A DNA stretch of 15,575 nucleotides from JACGMN01 sp964522635 (GTDB lineage Archaea; Halobacteriota; Syntropharchaeia; Alkanophagales; Methanospirareceae), in contig CAZFWT010000047.1 in assembly GCA_964522635.1 (NCBI GenBank), positions 1 through 15,575 on the forward strand. The letters run 5' to 3'. Of this stretch, positions 1-6,275 are shown piece by piece; position 1 is the first letter of the stretch; every line of letters starts with the position of its first letter. The position numbers and the translations under genes were made by a program. Under the pieces are notes generated by a model that was given only the letters and a program-made list of their open reading frames with translations, was not told the origin of the DNA and did not search any database.

Positions 1-798
1 CAACATGGCGATTGCAAGGACTGGACATCTACAACGAGCTGCAAAAGTTACTCGCGCACGAGCTCTGTCTACAGTGAGCTAAACAAATACCAATCGACAA
101 AGCCTGTGTGCTATAGCTATCCAAAAGAGGGTGTGATGGTAACTCTGGCGAAACCCGAAGCTAAAGAAGAAAAAACGGTTATCATAGACGTGTACTCAGC
201 CTCAGTGGTCCCATTAAAAGAGCCTAAAACGGAAGGTGAACTTGGAGCATGGTCGATCTACGACAAATTATCCGCAGAGGAACGGGCAAAGAGGATAGAA
301 AAATGGGACAGCGATGCTGAATTCATAGCGGATCAGTTATCAACTGGCATCGTGAGAGGTAGTAGGAGCACCAAAACCTTGTCCGTGCCATTATACGCTC
401 AAGACTACAGTAACTATTGTGCAGCAGCCACAGGACAAATGATCGCTAAATACCACGGGACAACACATTCACAAAGTTACGTCGCTAGCTGTATGGGACT
501 CGAACCCGACGAAGGCGGGGCAAGCGATTCAGATCAACTGTATTACTACATTCATTGCTTGTGGAAATATGGGTCTGATGATTATTCCGCAACATATGCC
601 GGTGAAACAGGTGAAATAAACGCTAATAGGCCATTAAAGAGTGGTATTACCGGACATGCACGATGTGCTAGAGGATACTATGATACAGGCAGCCTCATAT
701 ATATAAATGACCCCTGGCCTGTGGACCAAGGGCTCGTGTACTGGGAACCCTGGATTTTGAGAACACACACTACAGACATCCATGTGGAGGATTATTAA
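1..798 (+). CDS. Secreted C39-like cysteine peptidase with PepSY-like prodomain, 5' truncated by the window edge
   Basis: The reading frame is open from base 1, so this is the 3' part of a longer gene (265 codons visible); the GTG at 106 is internal, not a convincing start. Residues encoded by about 97-306 match, without gaps, the C-terminal part of the prodomain-like protein at 1449-2186. After a linker comes a papain-like C39 domain. The nucleophile is Cys at 418-420 in the context NYCAAATGQMIAKYHG, the general base is His at 655-657 (SGITGHARC), and the third site is the Asn-Asp pair in YINDPWP near 706-711. That order and spacing is typical of C39_2-type peptidases, which in archaea are usually exported and either cut peptides or are inactive binding relatives. 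The PepSY-like part may hold it inactive until export (inference). Bases 1-96 encode a Cys/Ser/Thr-rich stretch unlike the paralogue, so the gene may be chimeric. The fold is fairly certain; the substrate is unknown. Confidence 0.75.
   Translation, partial: QHGDCKDWTSTTSCKSYSRTSSVYSELNKYQSTKPVCYSYPKEGVMVTLAKPEAKEEKTVIIDVYSASVVPLKEPKTEGELGAWSIYDKLSAEERAKRIEKWDSDAEFIADQLSTGIVRGSRSTKTLSVPLYAQDYSNYCAAATGQMIAKYHGTTHSQSYVASCMGLEPDEGGASDSDQLYYYIHCLWKYGSDDYSATYAGETGEINANRPLKSGITGHARCARGYYDTGSLIYINDPWPVDQGLVYWEPWILRTHTTDIHVEDY
97..306 (+). repeat. Prodomain repeat, copy A (pairs with 1905-2114)
   Basis: These 210 bases align gap-free with 1905-2114 (constant offset 1808). I counted 29 mismatches, about 86% identity, many at third codon positions. 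Similarity is lost on both sides, upstream at about 97 and downstream after the Trp codon at 304-306. The block encodes the segment from TKPVCYSYPKEG to the AEER-R-E-W stretch. Confidence 0.85.
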
Positions 799-806
799 CC
801 TTCACA

Positions 807-820
807 TTTTTATTTTTTTT
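807..820 (+). terminator. T-rich tract, candidate archaeal intrinsic terminator
   Basis: Thirteen T residues in fourteen positions begin nine bases after the stop codon of the peptidase gene. Archaeal RNA polymerase terminates on oligo-T without needing a hairpin, so this is a plausible terminator separating the peptidase gene from the next one. There is no strong stem before it. Confidence 0.45.
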
Positions 821-857
821 ATCAGTTAGTTTACAAAGAATAGGTGGATTAAAGGGC

Positions 858-957
858 ATGAACAAAAAAAATCTGGTGATTGTAGTAGTGTTGGTACTCA
901 TAGCAGCCGTTATTTGGGTGATAGCAGTGAACACTTATGAGGGCAGACTTTACGCTG
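858..957 (+). repeat. 5' module repeat, copy A (pairs with 2211-2310)
   Basis: These 100 bases align without gaps to 2211-2310 with three mismatches counted by hand (859, 876 and one in the GGGC/GGGT codon region). They cover the start codon, the positively charged tip and the transmembrane helix. Similarity falls sharply just after the GCTG at 954-957. The repeat is a coding module (anchor plus start), not a mobile-element end. Confidence 0.85.
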
Positions 958-1382
958 CTGGAGTTAGTTTAGATTTGGAAGATAATAACACATCCATGAT
1001 TGAAGAGATTCTAGATAATAATCTGCCTGTTTCTTACACCATGCAAAATAAGGACAGGATAAGGCATTACGCAGTTATTCCTTCGTCCGAATTCGACAGT
1101 TTAAAAGAAACTTTAAGGGATAACGAAGGAATAGGAATCATAGCAGTTAAACAGGAAGATGGAGATATATACGCTTTCATTAGCCTGTTAGATGATACTC
1201 ATGCCGATACAAACAAACTTCAGGAGCATCTCGACAAATACTCGCTGGAAGTAAAAGAGGTTAACAGGATGTATGTAAGATTTGAAAAGGACGTACAGTA
1301 TAGAGAGATAGAACACACACTGGATCTATTAAAAAAAGAAAATAATGTAATCAGCGCTTATCCTGATCTTCTTGAAGGGTGA
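858..1382 (+). CDS. Membrane-anchored extracytoplasmic protein of unknown function (intact copy)
   Basis: This is a 174-residue protein I do not recognise. Residues 1-5 (MNKKN) are followed by one hydrophobic helix at about 6-24 (VIVVVLVLIAAVIWVIAV), then a polar mixed alpha/beta region. It therefore looks like an N-terminally anchored protein, or one with a weak signal peptide, facing outward. A GGTGG element about 10 bases before ATG (843-847) supports the start. A diverged, broken copy lies at 2211-2754, and conserved stretches between the two suggest domain landmarks: IPxxEFxxLKETL, AVKQEDG, LQEHLDKYSLE, EIEHTLDLLK and the C-terminal PDLLEG. Position in a row of anchored or secreted proteins suggests a cell-surface role (inference). 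No catalytic motif is visible. Its base composition is AT-rich like its neighbours here and unlike the genes beyond 3268. Confidence 0.7.
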   Translation: MNKKNLVIVVVLVLIAAVIWVIAVNTYEGRLYAAGVSLDLEDNNTSMIEEILDNNLPVSYTMQNKDRIRHYAVIPSSEFDSLKETLRDNEGIGIIAVKQEDGDIYAFISLLDDTHADTNKLQEHLDKYSLEVKEVNRMYVRFEKDVQYREIEHTLDLLKKENNVISAYPDLLEG

Positions 1383-1385
1383 AAA

Positions 1386-1393
1386 TATTTAAA
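1386..1393 (+). promoter_or_regulatory. TATA-like box before the prodomain-only gene
   Basis: TATTTAAA preceded by GAAAA fits an archaeal BRE/TATA element. Transcription would start about 25 bases on, near 1415. That is just before ATG triplets at 1420 and 1436, but neither ATG is in frame with the long ORF that begins at TTG 1449. Confidence 0.5.
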
Positions 1394-1448
1394 CGTTTCA
1401 AGCACTTAAATTATAGATCATGAGCATTAAAAAACATGAACCAAAAAA

Positions 1449-2186
1449 TTGGTTATTGTAGTGGTGTTGGCAATTACAGCAGCTTTTGTTGGGGTGATGG
1501 TAGTGAATACTGATACCAATGATGATAATTCTGTATCGGGGGCTTCTCAGGATGGCTATCCAGTTGAAGACTTCTATGTAGACGAAGATACGGCGTGGAG
1601 ACATGCAGTTGTATTTGCCACAGATTGGGTGTCAGAGGGCACTCCAGGTTTAGAAGACTGGGAGGGTGCAGAAGCGCAAAAAGGCCCGGTAACTGTCTAT
1701 GATATTCACGGGAAAAAGTTGTTTTACGAGTTTACAGTGACAAAGGATGGTAGGGCTATTGGTGAAATGGAGATGGCTGCCAGTAAAGTGCTTGGCAGTT
1801 CATTACATAGGGTAATCCTAAGTCCACCGTTGAATAGAGAAACCGCAGCACAGAAGGCTATAGAAGTAGCAGAAAACGAATATCCAAACTACAAAATAAG
1901 CTCTACAAAACCTGTGTGTTATAGCTATCCAAAAGAGGGTGTGATGGTAACTTTAGTAAAACCGGGAGCCAAAGAAGAAAAAACGGTTATAATAGACGCA
2001 TACTTATCTTCAGTGGTCCCATTAAAAGAACCTGAAAAGGAAGGTGAACTTGGAGCATGGTCAATCTACGACAAAATACCCGCCGAAGAACGGGTTGAGA
2101 GGGTAGAACAGTGGAATGAGGTCGCTAAACATGTTAATGAGTGCAAAATGTCTGAAATGTCTGGTGTTATATCTAAACAGCCTTAA
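1449..2186 (+). CDS. PepSY-like prodomain protein without peptidase domain; possible pseudogene
   Basis: This 245-codon frame encodes a hydrophobic anchor (residues about 2-18) and then a domain with DTAWRHAVVFATDW, GKKLFYEFTV and AAQKAIEVAENEYPNY, which resembles the PepSY/prodomain type found before C39 and C10 peptidases. Residues encoded by 1905-2114 match the peptidase gene at 97-306 (about 86% base identity by hand count). The protein ends soon after that block (GVISKQP), where the relative continues into its C39 domain, so the catalytic part is missing. The start is odd: the frame opens with TTG, while the ATG at 1436, which lines up with the paralogous starts (ATG AAC), is in another frame owing to a short indel in the A-rich stretch. 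Either a TTG start is used or the gene is decaying. If expressed, it could act as a free inhibitor or chaperone of the peptidase (inference). Confidence 0.55.
   Translation: MVIVVVLAITAAFVGVMVVNTDTNDDNSVSGASQDGYPVEDFYVDEDTAWRHAVVFATDWVSEGTPGLEDWEGAEAQKGPVTVYDIHGKKLFYEFTVTKDGRAIGEMEMAASKVLGSSLHRVILSPPLNRETAAQKAIEVAENEYPNYKISSTKPVCYSYPKEGVMVTLVKPGAKEEKTVIIDAYLSSVVPLKEPEKEGELGAWSIYDKIPAEERVERVEQWNEVAKHVNECKMSEMSGVISKQP
1905..2114 (+). repeat. Prodomain repeat, copy B (pairs with 97-306)
   Basis: Second copy of the 210-base prodomain block. Differences are mostly synonymous or conservative, which suggests both copies were under protein-level selection for some time after duplication. Confidence 0.85.
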
Positions 2187-2210
2187 ACTAAGCTATAAGA
2201 ATTAAAAATC

Positions 2211-2310
2211 ACGAACAAAAAAAATCTGATGATTGTAGTAGTGTTGGTACTCATAGCAGCCGTTATTTGGGTGATAGCAGTGAACACTTATGAGGGTAGA
2301 CTTTACGCTG
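2211..2310 (+). repeat. 5' module repeat, copy B (pairs with 858-957)
   Basis: Near-identical copy of the anchor-encoding 100 bases at 858-957. One of the three differences turns the ATG start into ACG (2211-2213). Another (GTG to ATG at 2229-2231) creates an internal in-frame ATG. Confidence 0.85.
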
Positions 2311-2754
2311 GTGGGATTCGTTTAGGTTTGAAAGAGGATAACATTACGTCTGGGACCGAAGAGCTTTTGCGCGAGAACCTACCGGTATCATTTACCGCAA
2401 GAAGAGTATACTGGATCAGCCCGCTTTATTACACCGTAATCCCCGTGGCCGAGTTTAACACGTTAAAGGAGACTTTATTGGAAGAGGAACGTATAGAACT
2501 CACGGCAGTAAAACAGGAAGATGGAGAGATATTCGTTTTCTTCCAAAATTGTTTCGGTAAAGATGATGGAGAATTATAGTATAACGGAACTTCAAGAGCA
2601 TCTTGATAAATACTCGCTGGAGGCAAAAGAAGTTGAATGGATATACATCGAATTTGATGAGAATGTGCAGTATAAAGAGATCGAACACACACTGGACCTA
2701 TTAAAAGAGGATAGCACTGTAATCAGAGCTTCTCCTGATCTTCTTGAGGGCTAA
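2211..2754 (+). pseudogene. Second copy of the anchored unknown protein, start lost and frameshifted
   Basis: This is the paralogue of the 858-1382 gene. Three faults are visible. The start triplet that aligns with ATG 858 is ACG. An ATG six codons later (2229) could still start translation but removes the charged tip before the membrane helix. The frame closes at 2579, while the conserved C-terminal part (LQEHLDKYSLE to PDLLEG) continues in the +1 frame up to the stop at 2752-2754. Offsets confirm this: the copies are 1353 bases apart at the 5' end and 1372 at the LQEHL motif, a net change of 19 bases, which is not a multiple of three. The shift lies between about 2540 and 2580. If the two halves were joined the protein would be close to the length of its intact relative. 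A sequencing indel could explain the frameshift but not the lost start. Confidence 0.75.
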
Positions 2755-2755
2755 A

Positions 2756-3043
2756 ATGGAAAAGAGAAATTGGTTAAAAAAGTTGAAATCGTGGCAGATA
2801 GGCGCGATAATAGGCGGGGCAGTCGGTGTGATTGGTACAGCTATCACATTGGTAACAGGACATATTAGTGCCATCTCACTATTTTTAGTGCGTTTCTTCG
2901 CTCGTTTTGGTTTAGGCTATATCAGCTCATTGTTTATGTACCCGCACTGCGAGTTAATCATCTCGGTATTGGTTTATGCGATCTTCGGTACAATCGTCGG
3001 TTACGTTTACGATAAAATAAGAGCGAGATGGAAAGATAGTTGA
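2756..3043 (+). CDS. Small multi-pass membrane protein, unknown
   Basis: This 95-residue protein begins at the ATG one base after the preceding stop codon. An in-frame TTG at 2744 is less likely. The N terminus is basic (MEKRNWLKKLKSW), followed by hydrophobic segments at about residues 14-34 (glycine-rich, GAIIGGAVGVIGTAI), 41-60 and 67-86, and a charged C terminus (KIRARWKDS). Two or three membrane helices are expected. I see no family motif. It is tightly linked to the upstream copy and was probably transcribed with it. The role is unknown; a helper of the neighbouring surface proteins is only a guess from position. Confidence 0.6.
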   Translation: MEKRNWLKKLKSWQIGAIIGGAVGVIGTAITLVTGHISAISLFLVRFFARFGLGYISSLFMYPHCELIISVLVYAIFGTIVGYVYDKIRARWKDS

Positions 3044-3052
3044 AGAAGTGCT

Positions 3053-3267
3053 ATGGTGAAATTCAGGGTTGTCTCTCGTGTTGAGGGCAGGAGATATTTT
3101 GAGACGTCAAGCCCAAAAATTGACGGTAATTTTGGTTGGGGTTTAGTCATACTCCAAATTCTATCTTTACGAGTATAACTGACGGCACATTTGTTTGTGC
3201 GATGCCAGAAGCCGATTTTATGTGCAACTGGGTTTATCCTGCGTGGATGGTGACGTGTGAATTGTCC
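3053..3267 (+). pseudogene. Broken ORF fragment at the edge of the AT-rich region
   Basis: ATG at 3053, nine bases after the previous stop, opens a 41-codon frame that begins MVKFRVVSRVEGRRYFETS and closes at a TAA at 3176-3178. Removing one base deficit at the G-run near 3138-3141 joins its first 30 codons (through DGNFGWG) to the next frame, which runs on with FSHTPNSIFTSITDGTF and then MPEADFMCNWVYPAW. The combined text looks like real protein, with a balanced composition and Trp/Cys-containing motifs, so I read it as a gene with a one-base deletion whose 3' end was cut off where the GC-rich region begins. I do not recognise the family. It could also be chance reading in a 224-base intergenic stretch. 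Confidence 0.35.
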
Positions 3268-3819
3268 CTAGCCCTCACCATTAAGACTGTTCTTCACCGT
3301 CTTCATGATAATCGTTGCCATTTCATCCCTGTTCGCCTCGGTAACTTCCAGGATCTCGAACGTTCCTCGTATGCGCTGCACCAGCTCGTGCGTTGAGCGT
3401 TGATGGACGGTAACCACGAGGTGCTTCTCACTTTCCAGTGCACGCTCGACCGTCTCGATGAAGCTTCTGGACTTCAGCTCCATGGTGCCGATTTCATCGA
3501 TGAATATCAGCTCGATCTCTGGTCGCATCGTGGCCTCTGATATCGAGCGCGCACCGATGCCGTCCAGATCCATGAGGTTGATGGTGTACTTGCCCACCGA
3601 AGGGCCTCGTGTCGGAAGCTGCACGTGCGCCAGAACGCCCGTCTCGCCGGTGCGGATGTCTTCAATGGCGAACCCGACTCGGCATCCGTGCTCGCGCAGG
3701 TCGGCGGTGAGCATGCCGCCCACCGGCACGCCCTCCGCTTTCAACCGTCCGATAACATCCTTGACGATTGTGGACTTGCCTATTCGCGGCTTCCCGGTGA
3801 GTCCTATTCTGAGCGGCAT
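3268..3819 (-). CDS. THEP1-family nucleoside-triphosphatase
   Basis: This is a 183-residue P-loop NTPase of the THEP1/NTPase_1 family, which hydrolyses ATP, GTP and other NTPs in vitro and whose cellular role is not settled. Walker A is at residues 9-16 (GKPRIGKS), with an unusual Lys-Pro-Arg where relatives mostly have GPPGVGKT. Walker B is LIFIDEIGTMEL (104-115), diagnostic for the family, and the C-terminal half has the expected EANRDEM region. ATG at 3819 is chosen because the fold starts there (MPLRIGLTGK) and a GGGGGGAAG element precedes it. An upstream extension in the same frame overlaps the transporter gene and is spurious. It starts 28 bases after the MFS gene stops on the same strand, so the two are probably one transcription unit. 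It is cytoplasmic; length is normal for the family. Confidence 0.9.
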   Translation of the reverse strand: MPLRIGLTGKPRIGKSTIVKDVIGRLKAEGVPVGGMLTADLREHGCRVGFAIEDIRTGETGVLAHVQLPTRGPSVGKYTINLMDLDGIGARSISEATMRPEIELIFIDEIGTMELKSRSFIETVERALESEKHLVVTVHQRSTHELVQRIRGTFEILEVTEANRDEMATIIMKTVKNSLNGEG

Positions 3820-3847
3820 TGTTCTTCTTCCCCCCAAATTCCAGCCT

Positions 3848-5074
3848 TCACAACGGTACTCCGCTACAGAGTGTTTGTCTGGTGCGGAGGAAAAGAGCAA
3901 ACGCCAGAACGAAGAAGAGAACTGCAGGGATGAAGGAATACGTGATGCCAAAGAGGAAGACGAAGAGCGCAGAGCAGACAGGGCCCAGCATGACCCCAAA
4001 CGTCTTCGCAAACTCAAAGATGCCCGCGTATGCGCCGTATCGTTCCCGGGGCACGATATCAGTGACCCGCGCCTCGATCAGCGGCTCCACAAGGGTCGTG
4101 CCCAGCGAGATCACGAAGATCGTTACCATGAGGCTCGGGAGCGAGTGCAGAAACCCTAAGGGGATGATGAAGATCGAGGCAATCACGAACCCGAGGCAGA
4201 TCAAGCATGTCTTCCCGCTCCGGTCGGCTAACCGTCCGAGCGGTATCTGAAAGAAGAGATAAGGCGAGGCCGAGACGGCGATCCAGAGCCCTATGACGAA
4301 CGGACTGTACCCGAGCCGTTCGAGGAAGAGCGGCCCGAAGACCCAGCGGGCGGAATACCAGAAGAAGAGCGCGGCGGTGCAGAGCTCCAGAACGATCAGC
4401 TCGCGCTGCTGACTGAACTCCTTGAGCAGCGCTCGCAAGTCCTCGTGATGCGACACGGACCGGTCAGTGACGCGCGTGCTTTGACGGGCGTTATCCGTGA
4501 GCTTGATGATGAAGGTCAACGAGGCAAGGAGCAGCACCACAGCGAAGATATACGGGGTTCGCAGCGCGAATCGGTCCGCGAGCAGTCCGCCGATCACCGG
4601 GCCGATGAAGAGCCCCGCATTGGCGAAGGTGCCGTAGACCGACCGGAACTCGCCGCGCTGGCCGCTGGGTGAGATCTCCTTCACGACGGCCTCGCTGATC
4701 ACCCATGCGGGGGCCATGGCCATCCCGAACAGGAGCTGTAACACGATCAACGCGTACAGGCTGGTATTCAGGAAGAAGGCGAGCAGAACGGCGGCCAGGA
4801 GCAGGAAGGAGGCGGTGAGCATTCGTTTCCTGCTGAACCTGTCGGCGAGGATGCCGGTGGGAAGGCTGAAGAGCATTCCGGAGAATGAGGAGAGCGCGGC
4901 CACGAGTCCAACCAGTTCCGGCGCTTCGAGAAACTGCTCTAAGTACAGCGGATGGACGGTGATGACCGCGCCGATGACGACGCTGAAGAGAAGGAAGAGC
5001 GTGGAGATTACCAGTAACTGCGCGGTAAGTGGCTTGCTCGGTAAGTCCGGCCCAATGAAGCTCGACGAATCCAT
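3848..5074 (-). CDS. Major facilitator superfamily transporter
   Basis: This is a 408-residue membrane protein with about 12 predicted helices, starting at ATG 5074. An in-frame TTG two codons earlier is possible but sits only four bases from the AAGGAG ribosome site, while the ATG is ten bases away. The first-half loop 2-3 motif A is present as GILADRFSRKRM (about residues 74-85), and its second-half echo as IPLGRLADRSGK. The segment FANAGLFIGPVIGGLLAD is typical of MFS helix 5. The central polar loop (about 195-225) separates the two six-helix halves. It most resembles drug/metabolite efflux-type MFS proteins, but the substrate cannot be read from sequence. The NTPase gene follows at 28 bases; a divergent phosphatase gene lies upstream. 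Confidence 0.9.
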   Translation of the reverse strand: MDSSSFIGPDLPSKPLTAQLLVISTLFLLFSVVIGAVITVHPLYLEQFLEAPELVGLVAALSSFSGMLFSLPTGILADRFSRKRMLTASFLLLAAVLLAFFLNTSLYALIVLQLLFGMAMAPAWVISEAVVKEISPSGQRGEFRSVYGTFANAGLFIGPVIGGLLADRFALRTPYIFAVVLLLASLTFIIKLTDNARQSTRVTDRSVSHHEDLRALLKEFSQQRELIVLELCTAALFFWYSARWVFGPLFLERLGYSPFVIGLWIAVSASPYLFFQIPLGRLADRSGKTCLICLGFVIASIFIIPLGFLHSLPSLMVTIFVISLGTTLVEPLIEARVTDIVPRERYGAYAGIFEFAKTFGVMLGPVCSALFVFLFGITYSFIPAVLFFVLAFALFLRTRQTLCSGVPL

Positions 5075-5083
5075 GCACAACTA

Positions 5084-5110
5084 ACTCCTTTACTAAAAGG
5101 TCAAAGGAGT
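5084..5110. promoter_or_regulatory. 8-bp perfect inverted repeat between divergent genes
   Basis: ACTCCTTT at 5084-5091 is mirrored by AAAGGAGT at 5103-5110, with an 11-base spacer. The left arm, read on the minus strand, contains the ribosome-binding AAGGAG of the transporter gene. The right arm is in the leader or promoter region of the phosphatase gene. It could be an operator for both genes, or chance symmetry around a Shine-Dalgarno sequence. Confidence 0.35.
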
Positions 5111-5167
5111 ATTATGTGTGGGGGCAGAAAAATCCACGTCCGAAGGAAGGTCGGCCGGGGGCTATGA

Positions 5168-6085
5168 ATGAACACAGAAGAGGTTGATGCGTGGGTTAAG
5201 CAGGGGTTTACAGTCGATGCAGACGAGTTCGCCGCGCTCATGGCGACCGTAAAGCAGGCGCTGCAAACTGAGCTGGGCGCACGCAAGGGCAGCGGCATGG
5301 TGCGGATCGATCCCGAATCGGTAAAGAGCGTGGTGGTGATCGGCGATGTCCACGGCGACCTGAAGAGCTTAACGCATATCCTGAAGCAGCCAGAGGTCGC
5401 GGAAGCGGATCGAATCGTCTTCCTCGGCGATTACGGCGATCGGGGCGACGAGAGCGTGGTGGTGTACTACGTAGTCTTCACCTTGAAGGCGCTCCAGGGC
5501 GGCAACGACCGCGTGATGCTCATGCGCGGTAACCACGAAGGCCCGCCGGATCTGAGCTTCAGGCCTCATGAACTGCCCTTTTACTTCATCCAGCGCTTCG
5601 GCGAGCAGGGCAAGGAGCTGTACCGTGCTTTGAAGGACCTGTGGTCCTATCTGCCCTACGCGACGCTCATCGCCGGCCGGTACATGCTGGTTCACGCCGG
5701 CGTGCCCTGTCACGTCGCCTCGCTCAATGAGGTGGCCTACGCACGTGACTCGCATCCAGCATCGAGCACGTTCGAAGAACTCCTCTGGAACGATCCGATC
5801 GAGGCGAACGGCTGTTTTGAGTCCTTCCGCGGTGCCGGTAATCTCTTTGGCCGGAACGTTACCGCTGAGTTTCTGCGGATGGCGAACGTGACGACAGTCA
5901 TACGCAGTCACGAGTTCTGCGAGGGCGTGGAGACACGGCACGAGGGCAAGATTCTCACGGTCTTCTCGCGCAAGGGCGAGCCTTACTATAACACGAAGGC
6001 AGCCTACCTGCTCCTGGACGAGGCGCTGCTGCGTGAGCCCCAAGATGCCTATACCCTGGCGCGACGCGCGGCACGGGTGTGGTGA
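5168..6085 (+). CDS. PPP-family serine/threonine (metallo)phosphatase
   Basis: This 305-residue protein carries all signature blocks of the PPP phosphatases in order: GDVHGD (59-64), GDYGDRG (87-93, family GDYVDRG), RGNHE (120-124), the His in LVHAGVP (176) and RSHE (246-249). These residues bind the two catalytic metals and the phosphate, so it should be an active, soluble enzyme removing phosphate from Ser/Thr (possibly Tyr) residues. The N-terminal 45 residues are a helical extension before the fold. Length is close to the PP1/PP2A catalytic core. ATG 5168 is preceded by GGGGG. The overlapping ATG at 5164 gives only a seven-codon frame. It is divergent from the transporter gene; no partner kinase is in the window. 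Confidence 0.92.
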   Translation: MNTEEVDAWVKQGFTVDADEFAALMATVKQALQTELGARKGSGMVRIDPESVKSVVVIGDVHGDLKSLTHILKQPEVAEADRIVFLGDYGDRGDESVVVYYVVFTLKALQGGNDRVMLMRGNHEGPPDLSFRPHELPFYFIQRFGEQGKELYRALKDLWSYLPYATLIAGRYMLVHAGVPCHVASLNEVAYARDSHPASSTFEELLWNDPIEANGCFESFRGAGNLFGRNVTAEFLRMANVTTVIRSHEFCEGVETRHEGKILTVFSRKGEPYYNTKAAYLLLDEALLREPQDAYTLARRAARVW

Positions 6086-6120
6086 GGCTGCATGCAAAAC
6101 CGATCTGGTAAGCTCTTGTT

Positions 6121-6152
6121 GAGTTCCTTGATTTGGTGAACTCTGATCAAGG
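6121..6152 (+). other. Two overlapping, mutually exclusive small stem-loops after the phosphatase gene
   Basis: GAGTTC (6121-6126) can pair with GAACTC (6138-6143), and CCTTGAT (6126-6132) can pair with ATCAAGG (6146-6152). The stems share a base and interleave, so only one can form at a time. They lie in the 190-base gap before arcS. This could be a 3' end structure or a small regulatory switch, but there is no other support. Confidence 0.25.
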
Positions 6153-6275
6153 TCCAAACTCCTACCGTATCGTTCTGATTCTTATCGAATTCTCTTTGAG
6201 AACGATGCCTGTAAAGACACGACCATGCATTAACACCGAAGCTTCAAAAACGCTCGCCACCTTTAATAGTTGCAG

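Noticed and set aside
1398..1604. 68-residue minus-strand frame over the start of the prodomain-only gene
   Set aside because: Composition (Ile/Tyr/His-rich) reflects the complement of the AT-rich anchor codons; no start signal or similarity.
3820..4017. N-terminal extension of the NTPase
   Set aside because: The added residues are Ser/Arg-rich antisense-type text overlapping the transporter gene in another frame. The fold and a ribosome site point to ATG 3819.
3458..4250. Long plus-strand open frames opposite the NTPase and transporter
   Set aside because: They are rich in Arg/Ser/Pro, have no recognisable motif and mirror well-supported minus-strand genes in GC-rich DNA.
4491..5078. 195-residue minus-strand frame inside the transporter gene
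   Set aside because: Arg/His/Pro-rich shadow of the MFS reading frame with no hydrophobic pattern of its own.
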